A stretch of DNA of 64,000 bases from Chromatiales bacterium (ex Bugula neritina AB1) (GTDB taxonomy: Bacteria; Pseudomonadota; Gammaproteobacteria; Granulosicoccales; Granulosicoccaceae). Both the position numbers and the translations under genes were made by a program. Below, piece after piece: positions 42,789-51,695 of the stretch (position 1 is the first letter of the stretch; every line of letters starts with the position of its first letter). The notes under the pieces were generated by a model that did no database searches, was not told the DNA's origin, and saw only the letters and a list, made by a program, of their open reading frames with translations. The stretch covers positions 1-64,000 of the forward strand of contig MDLA01000109.1 of the NCBI GenBank assembly GCA_001730015.1. The letters are read 5' to 3'.

Positions 42789-45561
42789 CCTAATGGAAGA
42801 GACAGATATAAATGTAAGCTATACGCTCAACGGCCGGGCTGTAAGCGGTATAGAAAAACCACTGCGGCGATTATCAGATGTACTGCGAAATAAGGGTCTG
42901 ACCGGTACCAAGGTTGGTTGCGATGCCGGTGATTGTGGCGCCTGCACGGTGCTGTTGGATGGCGTGCCGGTTTGTAGTTGCCTGGTGGCTGTTGGCCAGA
43001 TTGAAGGTTGCTCGGTAGAGACAGTAGAAAGTCTGGAACAGGCTGTGAATGGTTGTATAATTCCAGCAGCGTTGCAGCAATCCTTCTTAAAACATGGTGC
43101 GGCACAGTGCGGCATATGCACACCGGGTATGCTGATAGCTGCAACGCACTTGCTGCGCACCAATTCAGCCCCCTCTACACAGGAGGTCAACGATGCGCTG
43201 GGCGGAGTACTGTGCCGTTGCACGGGCTACAGTAAAATTGTCGATGCAGTTGTCGACGCTCCGAATCTGCTCGATAGCAAAGAAGAATCGACGCAACCGC
43301 CCGCAGGGGCAGCCATAGGTGCTAGATTGCAGCGCCTGGATGGCGCACCAAAGGTAAACGGTCAGGATCTATTCGGCGCTGATGTCATCCCGCCAGAGGC
43401 ATTGAGGTTGCGTATTATCAGAAGTCCGCACCATAGTGCAGATTTTACTTTCGGTGACACCGAAGCCTGGCTGAAGAAAAAGCAGCTGGATTTGCTGTTA
43501 ACAGCAGCAGATATACCGGGTATAAATAGATTCGGTGTCATTCCGCCGTTTGCAGATCAACCGGTTTTTGCAGAACAACGAGTGCGTTTTCGCGGTGAAG
43601 CAATTGCCGCTGTTGTCGGTAGTTCTGACGTGATTGAGAGTCTTGAAACCGGATCGTTTCCAGTTGAATGGATTGTGCACGAACCATCGCTAACACCGGA
43701 GGAGGCCCTGCACGCGAGTGCTATGCGATTGCATCCAGAGCGTTTGGGGAATGTGCTGGTACGTGGGCTGGTACAGCGCGGCGATGCTGAAGGTGCATTG
43801 AATAACTCAAAATATACAGAGCAAGGGAGCTTTAGCACACCCTTTATTGAACACGCCTATATTGAACCGGAGGCCGGTTTTGCACAGCGTGCCGGAAACT
43901 CTATAGAAATATATACCTGTACCCAGACCGCCGGTATGACCCGTGAGGAACTTGCAGCTATTATGGGCCTGGCTGAAGATCAGGTGCGTGTTCGGCCGAC
44001 CTCTGTGGGTGGCGGCTTTGGTTCCAAACTGGATCTGTCGTTGCAGCCGTATTTGTGTCTGGCAGCATGGAAACTTGATCGACCGGTAGGCGGTATCTAT
44101 AGCCGTCGTGAGTCTATGCAATCAACCACAAAACGGCACCCCTCGCAGATTGAAGTGCGGGTAGGCTGTGACGCAAACGGTAAGCTGACTGCTGTCGAGT
44201 TTGCTGGCACATTTAATACTGGAGCTTATGCCAGTTGGGGGCCGACAGTGGCAAATCGTGTACCGATTCATGCCTCTGGGCCATTTTACGTGCCCAACTA
44301 CAGTGCCAGATCTACTGCTGTGCATACCAACACCGCGCCTGCCGGTGCATTCCGTGGATTCGGTGTGCCGCAGGCGTCGGTTGCGCTGGAGTCGGTGCTT
44401 GATCGACTCGCTGATAAAATGGGCCTGGATCGTCTGGAATTCAGGCTTAACAATGCACTGGATAATAATCAGCCAACCGGCACCGGGCAGGTGTTTTCCA
44501 GTGGTGTCGGTATCAGATCCTGCCTGCAAGCCCTGCAGCCGGCCTGGGATACTGCTCGCCAGCAGTGTGAAGAGTTCAATAATAACAATAGCCGCTATCG
44601 CAAAGGCTATGGGATCGCGACGTGCTGGTACGGTTGCGGAAATACGTCACTTGCAAATCCGTCAACCATGAAATTAGCGATAAGTCGATGTGGAAAAATT
44701 GTCTTGCATCAAGGGGCTATTGATTTAGGTCAGGGAGCCAGTACAGTGGTTGCGCAAATTGCGGCAGACACACTTGGAGTCGCCGTTGGAGAAATACATT
44801 TATTAGGTGCTGATACGGCAATCACCCCCGATGCCGGTAAAACATCAGCCTCCAGGCAAACCTTTGTAAGTGGCAAGGCGGCTTATCTGGCAGCTCGATT
44901 GTTACGACAACTTGTTTTGCGTGAAGTGAATGCCTCTGACGCAGCGTTGCTCGCCGTTAAGGATGGTGTTCTGAGCATAGAAGATAACAATCAGCGTCAT
45001 GTTCTTAAGCTGGCCGAGCGTGAGCCGGATGAAGAAGGCTATGTCTTTTGCGCTATAGAAACCTATGATCCGCCCACTTCGGAGCTTGATGAAAACGGCC
45101 AGGGTAATCCCTATGCCCAATACGGCTACGGCGCGCAGCTGGTTGAGCTGACTGTCGATATTGAACTGGGCTCAGTCACGCTGGATCGACTGACCAGCGC
45201 CCACGATGTCGGCAGGGCGATTAACCCGCTGCTGGTTGAGGGTCAGATCGAAGGGGGGGCAACTCAGGGGATCGGTATGGCCCTGATGGAAGAGTTTGTA
45301 CCGGGTGTTTCGGAAAACCTTCACGACTACCTGATTCCAACTATCGGCGATGTGCCGGAGTTTGTGCATCACATTGTCGAGGTGCCGGATGCGGAAGGCC
45401 CTTACGGTGCCAAAGGACTGGGAGAGCACGTTTTAATTCCCACGGCACCGGCGATACTAAACGCGATACGTGACGCCACTGGTGCAGAAATCAATCACCT
45501 GCCGGCAACCCCGGATAAAATACTGGCTGCGATCCAGTTGGTCCGGGGACAACAGCTATAA
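42781..45561 (+). CDS. Molybdenum hydroxylase with fused [2Fe-2S] and molybdopterin domains
   Basis: A 926-aa fusion of the small and large subunits of a xanthine dehydrogenase-family enzyme, from the ATG at 42781 (ATGAATAA overlap with the upstream stop). The plant-type [2Fe-2S] cluster uses Cys47, Cys52, Cys55 and Cys67; the second uses Cys110, Cys113, Cys145 and Cys147 (CGIC, CRC). The molybdopterin part (from ~175) has GGGFGSKLD, GAFRGFGVPQAS and the catalytic Glu in YGAKGLGEH. It would hydroxylate an aromatic N-heterocycle or aldehyde using water. Neighbours point to an N-heterocyclic carboxylate rather than xanthine. Confidence 0.92.
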   Translation: MNNLMEETDINVSYTLNGRAVSGIEKPLRRLSDVLRNKGLTGTKVGCDAGDCGACTVLLDGVPVCSCLVAVGQIEGCSVETVESLEQAVNGCIIPAALQQSFLKHGAAQCGICTPGMLIAATHLLRTNSAPSTQEVNDALGGVLCRCTGYSKIVDAVVDAPNLLDSKEESTQPPAGAAIGARLQRLDGAPKVNGQDLFGADVIPPEALRLRIIRSPHHSADFTFGDTEAWLKKKQLDLLLTAADIPGINRFGVIPPFADQPVFAEQRVRFRGEAIAAVVGSSDVIESLETGSFPVEWIVHEPSLTPEEALHASAMRLHPERLGNVLVRGLVQRGDAEGALNNSKYTEQGSFSTPFIEHAYIEPEAGFAQRAGNSIEIYTCTQTAGMTREELAAIMGLAEDQVRVRPTSVGGGFGSKLDLSLQPYLCLAAWKLDRPVGGIYSRRESMQSTTKRHPSQIEVRVGCDANGKLTAVEFAGTFNTGAYASWGPTVANRVPIHASGPFYVPNYSARSTAVHTNTAPAGAFRGFGVPQASVALESVLDRLADKMGLDRLEFRLNNALDNNQPTGTGQVFSSGVGIRSCLQALQPAWDTARQQCEEFNNNNSRYRKGYGIATCWYGCGNTSLANPSTMKLAISRCGKIVLHQGAIDLGQGASTVVAQIAADTLGVAVGEIHLLGADTAITPDAGKTSASRQTFVSGKAAYLAARLLRQLVLREVNASDAALLAVKDGVLSIEDNNQRHVLKLAEREPDEEGYVFCAIETYDPPTSELDENGQGNPYAQYGYGAQLVELTVDIELGSVTLDRLTSAHDVGRAINPLLVEGQIEGGATQGIGMALMEEFVPGVSENLHDYLIPTIGDVPEFVHHIVEVPDAEGPYGAKGLGEHVLIPTAPAILNAIRDATGAEINHLPATPDKILAAIQLVRGQQL

Positions 45562-45600
45562 ACAGCTATAACTGAACCGGAATTTTGCGGGAGGGGCGAT

Positions 45601-47154
45601 TTGGAAACTGATAATAACAATAGTGGCATCGATAAAAATGCCGGAAAAATTCGTTGTGATGCCTGTCCGGTCATGTGCTATATCGCCGATGGGAGATCCG
45701 GTGCGTGTGATCGCTATGCCAACGCTGCAGGTGCGTTGGTTCGGATCGATCCACACAAAATAGTTACCCGTACTGTTACTGAAGGAGGGCCGGTTGTACC
45801 ATTCGTCACCGCGGTAGCGGATGATAGTGATGCTGGTAACGCGGCTAGTCAATGGGACGGCAACCCTATCGCAGGTCGGCAGGTATTTGTTACTGCCGTG
45901 GGCGCAGGAACAACTTACCCCGACTACAAACCCGCGCCGTTTATCGTCTCGCAGGAGGTTGACGGTGTTGACATGGTAACGGTAGTCACTGAAGGTATAT
46001 ACAGTTACTGCGGGGTAAAGGTAAAGATTGATACCGACAGACACCTCGGTGCGGAGCAGAGTACGGTACGCGTTGACGGTGAGGCTGTCGGACACGTAAC
46101 CACTGGAGAGTATGGCTCGCAGATGTTATCGCTTGGCGGAGTGCATCATCTGACTGGCGGATCAAAAAAAGAAGGCCGGGTAACCTGCGATACCATGCTC
46201 AGACTATGCAACAGGGAAGCGGTTGAGCTGACCATCGATGGAGGCTTAGCCGTGGTTGTGCAGGCGGGTTGTGCGCCAATTGTAAATGGTGTGCACGAAG
46301 AGAAAATGCGAGTTGGCTGCGGCTCGGCTACCATAGGTATGTTTGCTTCCCAATGGAAAGGGCAGGTTGATGAAGTCGTAGTGGTCGATGACCACATAAC
46401 CGGCGTTGTATCGGAACATCAGGCGGGTAAGGTAATCGACTGGCAGCCGACCGGAATCAAAGTACTTGGTCGCAAGTCTACACCGGGGCGGTATTTTCAG
46501 GTTGCAGAGCCCGGCACAGGGTGGGGCGGGACTGACATTGCAGACCCTCTGACTATTCTCGGCAAATTCAACGCAAAAAGTGCCCGTGCCGGCATGACAC
46601 TGCTGATGGTTTCGACAACCGGTGAGCAATTCGCTTATTTCGAACTCGATGAGCAATTGCAGCCGATAGCAGTCCCGCTGCCCGATAAGCTGCGGCAATC
46701 AGTCGAGCGAATTGCCGAAAATTGCGAACCGGCACTATGCACCGTGTTGTTTATGGGCGGCGCCGGCGGATCACTTCGAGCCGGTGTCACTGAGAATCCG
46801 GTGCAATTGACTCGCTCAGTTAAAAACACACTGACCCACGTTACTGCCGGTGGCGCACCGGTTTATGTGTGGCCTGGTGGCGGTATCACAATAATGGTGG
46901 ATGTACTGCGAATGCCGGTGAACTCATTTGGTTATGTGCCGACGCCGGCACTGGTCGCGCCGGTCGAATTTACCATGCGGCATTCAGACTACATTGCTCT
47001 GGGAGGGCATGCCGATTACGTGGTGTCGATAGAAGACGCGCTGGCTGGCAGGCTGGGCTCGCAGAATGATCACGTGCTTGCCGGCAGCGAAAAACTGGAG
47101 AATTCGGTAGACAATATCTGGCCGACTGACCCGCACAATTTTTCCTGGCCCTGA
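45601..47154 (+). CDS. 6-hydroxynicotinate reductase-like Fe-S protein
   Basis: A 517-aa protein resembling 6-hydroxynicotinate reductase. The N-terminal motif RCDACPVMCYIADGRSGACD gives four Cys (19, 22, 26, 36) for a [4Fe-4S] cluster. Later Gly-rich stretches (VVQAGCAPIVNGVHEEKMRVG, GGHADYVVSIED) are typical of the family. In Eubacterium barkeri this enzyme reduces 6-hydroxynicotinate to 1,4,5,6-tetrahydro-6-oxonicotinate with ferredoxin. It starts at a TTG after GGGAGGGGCGA, 39 bp after the hydroxylase gene. The assignment rests on family recall and the matching gene pair; the real substrate may differ. Confidence 0.72.
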   Translation: METDNNNSGIDKNAGKIRCDACPVMCYIADGRSGACDRYANAAGALVRIDPHKIVTRTVTEGGPVVPFVTAVADDSDAGNAASQWDGNPIAGRQVFVTAVGAGTTYPDYKPAPFIVSQEVDGVDMVTVVTEGIYSYCGVKVKIDTDRHLGAEQSTVRVDGEAVGHVTTGEYGSQMLSLGGVHHLTGGSKKEGRVTCDTMLRLCNREAVELTIDGGLAVVVQAGCAPIVNGVHEEKMRVGCGSATIGMFASQWKGQVDEVVVVDDHITGVVSEHQAGKVIDWQPTGIKVLGRKSTPGRYFQVAEPGTGWGGTDIADPLTILGKFNAKSARAGMTLLMVSTTGEQFAYFELDEQLQPIAVPLPDKLRQSVERIAENCEPALCTVLFMGGAGGSLRAGVTENPVQLTRSVKNTLTHVTAGGAPVYVWPGGGITIMVDVLRMPVNSFGYVPTPALVAPVEFTMRHSDYIALGGHADYVVSIEDALAGRLGSQNDHVLAGSEKLENSVDNIWPTDPHNFSWP

Positions 47155-47185
47155 CTCTGGATCCGGCTTTGATAACCAGTCGATT

Positions 47186-48055
47186 ATGAATGCCGTCGCT
47201 GCATTGATTAATGATGGCAAACGACTGCATTTGCAGCACGGGCCAATTGATCTGATAATTGAAGTGACCGCCACAGAGCAGCAGGTTCAAAAAGCCTACA
47301 CACGGGCAATAGATTGCTTCAGTGGATTGCTGGAAAAACTGGTTGAAGAATTGGCACTATTGCGCCGCCCGTCAGGCGAGACCGCACTCGCTGAGCTCAA
47401 TGGTTCGGTTGCCCGCCGCATGTGGACTGCAGCCTCCAGGTTTCCCGGCCATTTCACAACACCGATGATTGCAGTTGCCGGTGCGGTAGCGGATGAAGTA
47501 CTGCAGAGTATTACATCCGGACTGACGCTCGGGCGGGTACTGGTTAATAACGGGGGCGATATCGCCCTTTACCTGGGCCCTGGACAACACACGGATATCG
47601 GTGTGGTTGCTAACCCCGGTTCCGGTATGCTGGCCGCTAAAGTCCGGCTAGGCGAACATGACGGTATCGGCGGAGTTGCAACAAGCGGCTGGCAGGGACG
47701 CAGTCTCAGTATGGGCATAGCAGATTCAGTGACGGTAGTCGCCGCAGATGCAGCAATTGCTGATGCCGCAGCCACACTGATTGCCAACGCGGTAGCACTG
47801 GAAAATTGTGCCGTGGTTGAACAGCAAAGAGCCTGCGATATAGATCCCGACAGTGATCTGGGAGCCCGCCTTGTCACAACCCGTGTCGGGCAGCTGACTG
47901 ATGCTGAAATCTTTCGGGCGCTGGCTAATGGTCTTGACCAGGCGCAGCGCATGAAACAACACGGCAATATAGTAGATGCACATTTGTGTCTGCGCCATTA
48001 TTATGAAACGACAGATCGACGTGAGCATTCGTCGAAGTCGATTGTTCAAGCTTAA
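47186..48055 (+). CDS. UPF0280 family protein (ApbE-like fold)
   Basis: A 289-aa UPF0280 protein. VNNGGDIALYLG (residues ~120-131), GVATSGWQGRSLSMGIADSV (163-182) and AIADAAATLIANAV resemble the ApbE flavin-transferase fold, but the full ApbE magnesium/FAD motif set is not seen. Function is unproven in the family. It is fixed between the reductase-like gene (31 bp upstream) and the AA_synth pair (22 bp downstream), so it probably matures or assists the reductase, perhaps with a flavin; that is inference. Confidence 0.72.
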   Translation: MNAVAALINDGKRLHLQHGPIDLIIEVTATEQQVQKAYTRAIDCFSGLLEKLVEELALLRRPSGETALAELNGSVARRMWTAASRFPGHFTTPMIAVAGAVADEVLQSITSGLTLGRVLVNNGGDIALYLGPGQHTDIGVVANPGSGMLAAKVRLGEHDGIGGVATSGWQGRSLSMGIADSVTVVAADAAIADAAATLIANAVALENCAVVEQQRACDIDPDSDLGARLVTTRVGQLTDAEIFRALANGLDQAQRMKQHGNIVDAHLCLRHYYETTDRREHSSKSIVQA

Positions 48056-48077
48056 CCAGTTTACTCGGGGGAATTCT

Positions 48078-48662
48078 GTGCCTGAAGTGGTGATAAGAAA
48101 GATAGTGGTGTCAGTCGAGGAGACTTGGCATGAGGGCGGGCCGGTCGCCAGGGTACCGTTACGTAAAGCGGCTTGTCTTGCGATTATAGACAACCCCTTC
48201 GCCGGCCGGTACGAAGAAGATATTGCCGGGTTTATGGATGATCTCAAGCCTCTGGGCGTGCAAATGGCGCAGCGTCTGATCGAAGCACTCGGTGGGGATG
48301 CCGGCGCTATTCAGGGCTATGGCAAAGGCGCAATTGTCGGGGAGGCCGGGGAAATAGAGCATGGGGCGCTGTGGCATGTGCCCGGCGGTTACTCCATGAG
48401 AGAGCTGATTAAAGACAGTATGGCTATTGTGCCGTCAACAAAAAAAGTGGGAGCACCGGGCGTGCGACTGGATATCCCGCTGACACACACAAACGCTTCC
48501 TATGTAAGATCGCATTTTGATGCGATGGAAGTGGGGGTGAATGATGCGCCTCGGGCCAACGAACTTGTCCTTGCTCTGGTTATGTCCACCGGAGCCAGGG
48601 TACATAATCGCGCTGGCGGGCTAGAGGCAGATGCCATTGTCGGCGAAGATGGATTGCGATAG
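48078..48662 (+). CDS. Amino acid synthesis (AA_synth/DUF1185) family protein, copy 1
   Basis: A 194-aa member of the AA_synth family from the GTG at 48078, preceded by GGGGGA. VIRKIVVSVEETWHEGGP opens the domain, with CLAIIDNPFAGRYEEDI, GYGKGAIVGEAGEIEHGA and VRSHFDAMEVGVNDAPRANE as conserved blocks. Biochemical function is not established to my knowledge. The following gene is a clear paralogue starting immediately after its stop. Confidence 0.78.
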   Translation: MPEVVIRKIVVSVEETWHEGGPVARVPLRKAACLAIIDNPFAGRYEEDIAGFMDDLKPLGVQMAQRLIEALGGDAGAIQGYGKGAIVGEAGEIEHGALWHVPGGYSMRELIKDSMAIVPSTKKVGAPGVRLDIPLTHTNASYVRSHFDAMEVGVNDAPRANELVLALVMSTGARVHNRAGGLEADAIVGEDGLR

Positions 48663-49241
48663 ATGCGTATTCGAAAGGTGGTTACATTTGTCGAAGAAAC
48701 ACACCGCGATATGAATGAACGGATTAAACCGGCTACCCGTAAATCGGTGGCCGTGGCTGTTATAGATAATCCGTTTGCCGGATCTTACCAACAGAATCTG
48801 CAACCATTGATTGAGACTGGCGCCGCGCTGGGTAAATTGCTTGGTGAAAAAGCAGTGGCAGCACTTGGAGTCAAGCCGTCGCAGATAGAGAGTTACGGAA
48901 AAGCTGCCATGGTTGGAAGCAATGGTGAGCTTGAGCATGCCGCTGCAATATTACACCCGTCGCTCGGAGCACCACTGCGAGCAGCTGTTGAAAAAGGAGC
49001 TGCTCTGGTTCCGTCCTCCAAAAAAATGGGAGGCTGCGGTCAGCCGCTTGATGTCCCGCTCGGCCACAAAGACGCCGCATATGTGAGAAGTCACTTTGAC
49101 GGTATGGAAGTGCGACTCTCCGATGCGCCCCGTGCAAATGAAATACTGGTTGCTGTGGCCGTTACCGATTCCGGCAGGCCGCTGCCCCGGGTTGGCGGAT
49201 TGCAGGCAGCTGATGCAATTGGCGAAGACGGATTGCGATAA
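48663..49241 (+). CDS. Amino acid synthesis (AA_synth/DUF1185) family protein, copy 2
   Basis: A 192-aa paralogue of the preceding protein, with the same blocks in order: IRKVVTFVEETHRDMN, VAVIDNPFAGSYQQNL, SYGKAAMVGSNGELEHAA, VPSSKKMGGCGQPLDVPL and VRSHFDGMEVRLSDAPRANE. Its ATG follows the upstream TAG with no gap. Tandem paralogues with zero spacing suggest a heteromeric complex, an inference. Confidence 0.78.
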   Translation: MRIRKVVTFVEETHRDMNERIKPATRKSVAVAVIDNPFAGSYQQNLQPLIETGAALGKLLGEKAVAALGVKPSQIESYGKAAMVGSNGELEHAAAILHPSLGAPLRAAVEKGAALVPSSKKMGGCGQPLDVPLGHKDAAYVRSHFDGMEVRLSDAPRANEILVAVAVTDSGRPLPRVGGLQAADAIGEDGLR

Positions 49242-49275
49242 CCACATAATTAGATATTTAAACTGACTAAGCGAT

Positions 49276-50301
49276 ATGAAATACGTAGAAAATGCCTGGT
49301 ACGTCGCGGGCTGGGCAAGTGAGTTTGCCGATCAGCCGGTAAAGATTACAGTGCTTGAGCAAGAGCTGGTTCTGTATCGCAAGACTGACGGGCAAGTGTG
49401 TGCCCTGCGGGATCTGTGTCCGCATAAACTTCTGCCGCTTTCGATGGGCAAGGTCGACGGAGACACCATCCAGTGTGGTTACCACGGCACCGTGTTCAAT
49501 GCTCAGGGTCATTGTATACGCGTGCCGGGGCAGGAGATCATTCCAAAGCGCCAGTGCGTGGACGTATTCCCCGTTCATGAAAAAAACAATATTGTCTGGG
49601 TATGGATGGGGGATGCCGATCAGGCCGATACCAGCCAGGTGTTTGATCTGCCCCAGTTCCACGATAAAACATGGCGAGCACATCACGGTGATGCGTTGCA
49701 CATTGAAAGTAACTACTTAAACGTCGCCGAGAATCTTGTCGATCCGGCGCACGTTAGTTTTGTTCACCCGACAACACTCGGGAATGCTCAAAGTGAAGAT
49801 GTCCCTGTGCACGTTGATACTGCGGGTGAAACCATCACTGCGTGGCGCTGGATTCGCGATGCTCCTCCAGTCGGGTTTTTCAAGGAGCTCGGAGGGTTTG
49901 ATGGCCACGTTGATCGCTGGCACTACTACTATCTGCACTTGCCAAGTACTGCGGTAATAGATTTCGGCAGTGCGGATGCGGCACTTGAAATAGCGGAGGA
50001 AGATCGTGAGCAGGGCATGCGAATTTTTGCGTTGCACTTTCTGACACCAGTGAATGCAACCCATACCATAGATCGCTGGATGCATATTCGAAACCGTGCC
50101 ATCGATGACAACTCGATTGGTGATCGCATGAATGCGTTGTTTCGTATTGCATTCGACGAAGACAAAGTTATTCTGGAAGCGATACAGGAGCAGGAGACTC
50201 GATTGGCTGCCGCAGAAAAACCGACACAAAAGCCACTTCGACTTGCAATTGACAAAGGACCGAACGAATATAGAAAGCGCATAGAGCGCCTGCAGCAATG
50301 A
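49276..50301 (+). CDS. Rieske non-heme iron oxygenase, aromatic/heterocycle (VanA-like)
   Basis: A 341-aa terminal oxygenase of the phenoxybenzoate/vanillate demethylase type. The Rieske cluster is Cys48-x-His50 (LCPHKLLPL) and Cys67-x2-His70 (QCGYHG). The mononuclear iron region is ENLVDPAHVSFVHPTTLG, with the bridging Asp and two His. No reductase gene is adjacent. It lies 34 bp after the second AA_synth gene in the operon. It could N- or O-demethylate, or hydroxylate, the imported compound. Confidence 0.9.
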   Translation: MKYVENAWYVAGWASEFADQPVKITVLEQELVLYRKTDGQVCALRDLCPHKLLPLSMGKVDGDTIQCGYHGTVFNAQGHCIRVPGQEIIPKRQCVDVFPVHEKNNIVWVWMGDADQADTSQVFDLPQFHDKTWRAHHGDALHIESNYLNVAENLVDPAHVSFVHPTTLGNAQSEDVPVHVDTAGETITAWRWIRDAPPVGFFKELGGFDGHVDRWHYYYLHLPSTAVIDFGSADAALEIAEEDREQGMRIFALHFLTPVNATHTIDRWMHIRNRAIDDNSIGDRMNALFRIAFDEDKVILEAIQEQETRLAAAEKPTQKPLRLAIDKGPNEYRKRIERLQQ

Positions 50302-50372
50302 GTGGATCTGCGATTGTCGGCAAGCAGGGTACAACCTAATCGTCCAATAAGGGCAAAATCGGGGGAGATTAT

Positions 50373-51575
50373 ATGAAAATTACGCGAACAATTGTGGCTG
50401 CAGCGCTGGCAACGGCCGCGGGACTGGCGTCGATGACAGTAACAGCTGCTGACGCGATAACAATCGGCGAGATAAACAGCTACTCACGATTGCCGGCTTT
50501 TCTCGATCCCTACCGAAAAGGCTGGGAGCTGGCGGTCGAAGAAATCAACAATGCCGGTGGAATCAAAGGCCGGAAGCTCGAAGTTATTGCACGTGATGAT
50601 GGCGGCAAACCCGGTGATGCGGTAAAGATTGCGGAAGAATTGGTAAACCGTGATCAGGTAACCATGATAGCGGGTACTTTTTTATCCAACATCGGTCTCG
50701 CAGTGACTGATTTTGCCAAGCAGAACAAAACATTTTTTTTGGCAGCAGAACCGCTTAGTGATGCCATTGTGTGGTCTAGCGGTAACCGCTACACCTTTCG
50801 CTTGCGACCATCCACAACAATGCAGGCCGCGATGCTTGCTAAAGAAGCGCAAAAAACAGGCGCAAAAAAGTGGGCGACAGTAGCACCTAATTATGCCTAT
50901 GGCAAAGATGCTGTCGCGGCGTTCAAAAGTGAACTGCTGAAACTTGTTCCAGATGCTGAGTTCATTGAAGAGCAGTGGCCAACCGTGTTCAAGATTGACG
51001 CCGGATCAACAGTGCGTGCACTTGAGGCATCAAAGCCCGAAGCCATATTTAATGTCACGTTTGGCGGTGACCTTGCGAAATTTGTACGTGAGGGAAATCT
51101 TCGAGGATTGTTTGAGGGTCGCACGGTAGTGAGCCTGCTTTCGGGGGAACCGGAGTATCTTGAGCCGTTGAAGGATGAAGCTCCGGAGGGATGGATAGTC
51201 ACGGGTTACCCGCAGGGTGCCATCGAAGAGGCGGCTCACCAGAAGTTCTATGCAGCTTATGAAGCTAAATGGGGCGAAGCTCCCAAGCTCGGTTCTATTG
51301 TGGGCTATAACCTCATTGCATCTATAGAGGCACTATTCCAAAAAGCACCGGCAGATGATGCTGAAACGCTTGTCGACACCATGGAAAATCTAAATGTGAG
51401 TTCTCCTTCCGGGGATTTTATATTCCGCAAGCAGGATCACCAGGCAACTATGGGTACCTGGGTGGGCAGAACGGCTGTAGTTGATGGTAAGGGCGTCATG
51501 GTCGACTGGTTCTATGCAGATGGCAGTGACTATCAGCCAAGCGACGAAGAAGTCATGAAGTTGCGACCTGAGTAA
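50373..51575 (+). CDS. Branched-chain-type ABC solute-binding protein (LivK family)
   Basis: A 400-aa type-I periplasmic binding protein (family 5/6). Signal peptide to VTAA-D at about residue 26; ITIGEINSYSRLPAFLDPYR starts the mature domain, with EINNAGGIKGRKLEVIARDD the family-specific segment. An ideal GGGGGAG ribosome site precedes the ATG. This family captures amino acids, amides, urea or aromatic acids. The permease and ATPase genes lie downstream, separated by 1.3 kb holding another gene and a MITE. Confidence 0.9.
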   Translation: MKITRTIVAAALATAAGLASMTVTAADAITIGEINSYSRLPAFLDPYRKGWELAVEEINNAGGIKGRKLEVIARDDGGKPGDAVKIAEELVNRDQVTMIAGTFLSNIGLAVTDFAKQNKTFFLAAEPLSDAIVWSSGNRYTFRLRPSTTMQAAMLAKEAQKTGAKKWATVAPNYAYGKDAVAAFKSELLKLVPDAEFIEEQWPTVFKIDAGSTVRALEASKPEAIFNVTFGGDLAKFVREGNLRGLFEGRTVVSLLSGEPEYLEPLKDEAPEGWIVTGYPQGAIEEAAHQKFYAAYEAKWGEAPKLGSIVGYNLIASIEALFQKAPADDAETLVDTMENLNVSSPSGDFIFRKQDHQATMGTWVGRTAVVDGKGVMVDWFYADGSDYQPSDEEVMKLRPE

Positions 51576-51629
51576 AACTGGAAATTACGGCCGCAACGGC
51601 GCGTATGAAGGGCGGTCTGGTACTGTTGG

Positions 51630-51660
51630 CGGGCAACCAGTTCAATTTACTGGTTGCCCG
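51630..51660 (+). terminator. Strong hairpin after the solute-binding-protein gene
   Basis: CGGGCAACCAG and CTGGTTGCCCG form a perfect 11-bp stem around a 9-base AT-rich loop, 55 bp after the binding-protein stop; the following TTATAT is only weakly T-rich. It probably terminates most transcription or protects the mRNA 3' end. The opposite-strand repeat-protein gene ends 36 bp beyond. Confidence 0.7.
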
Positions 51661-51695
51661 TTATATCGGGTGCTTCCATCTAATGCAGCTGGTAA

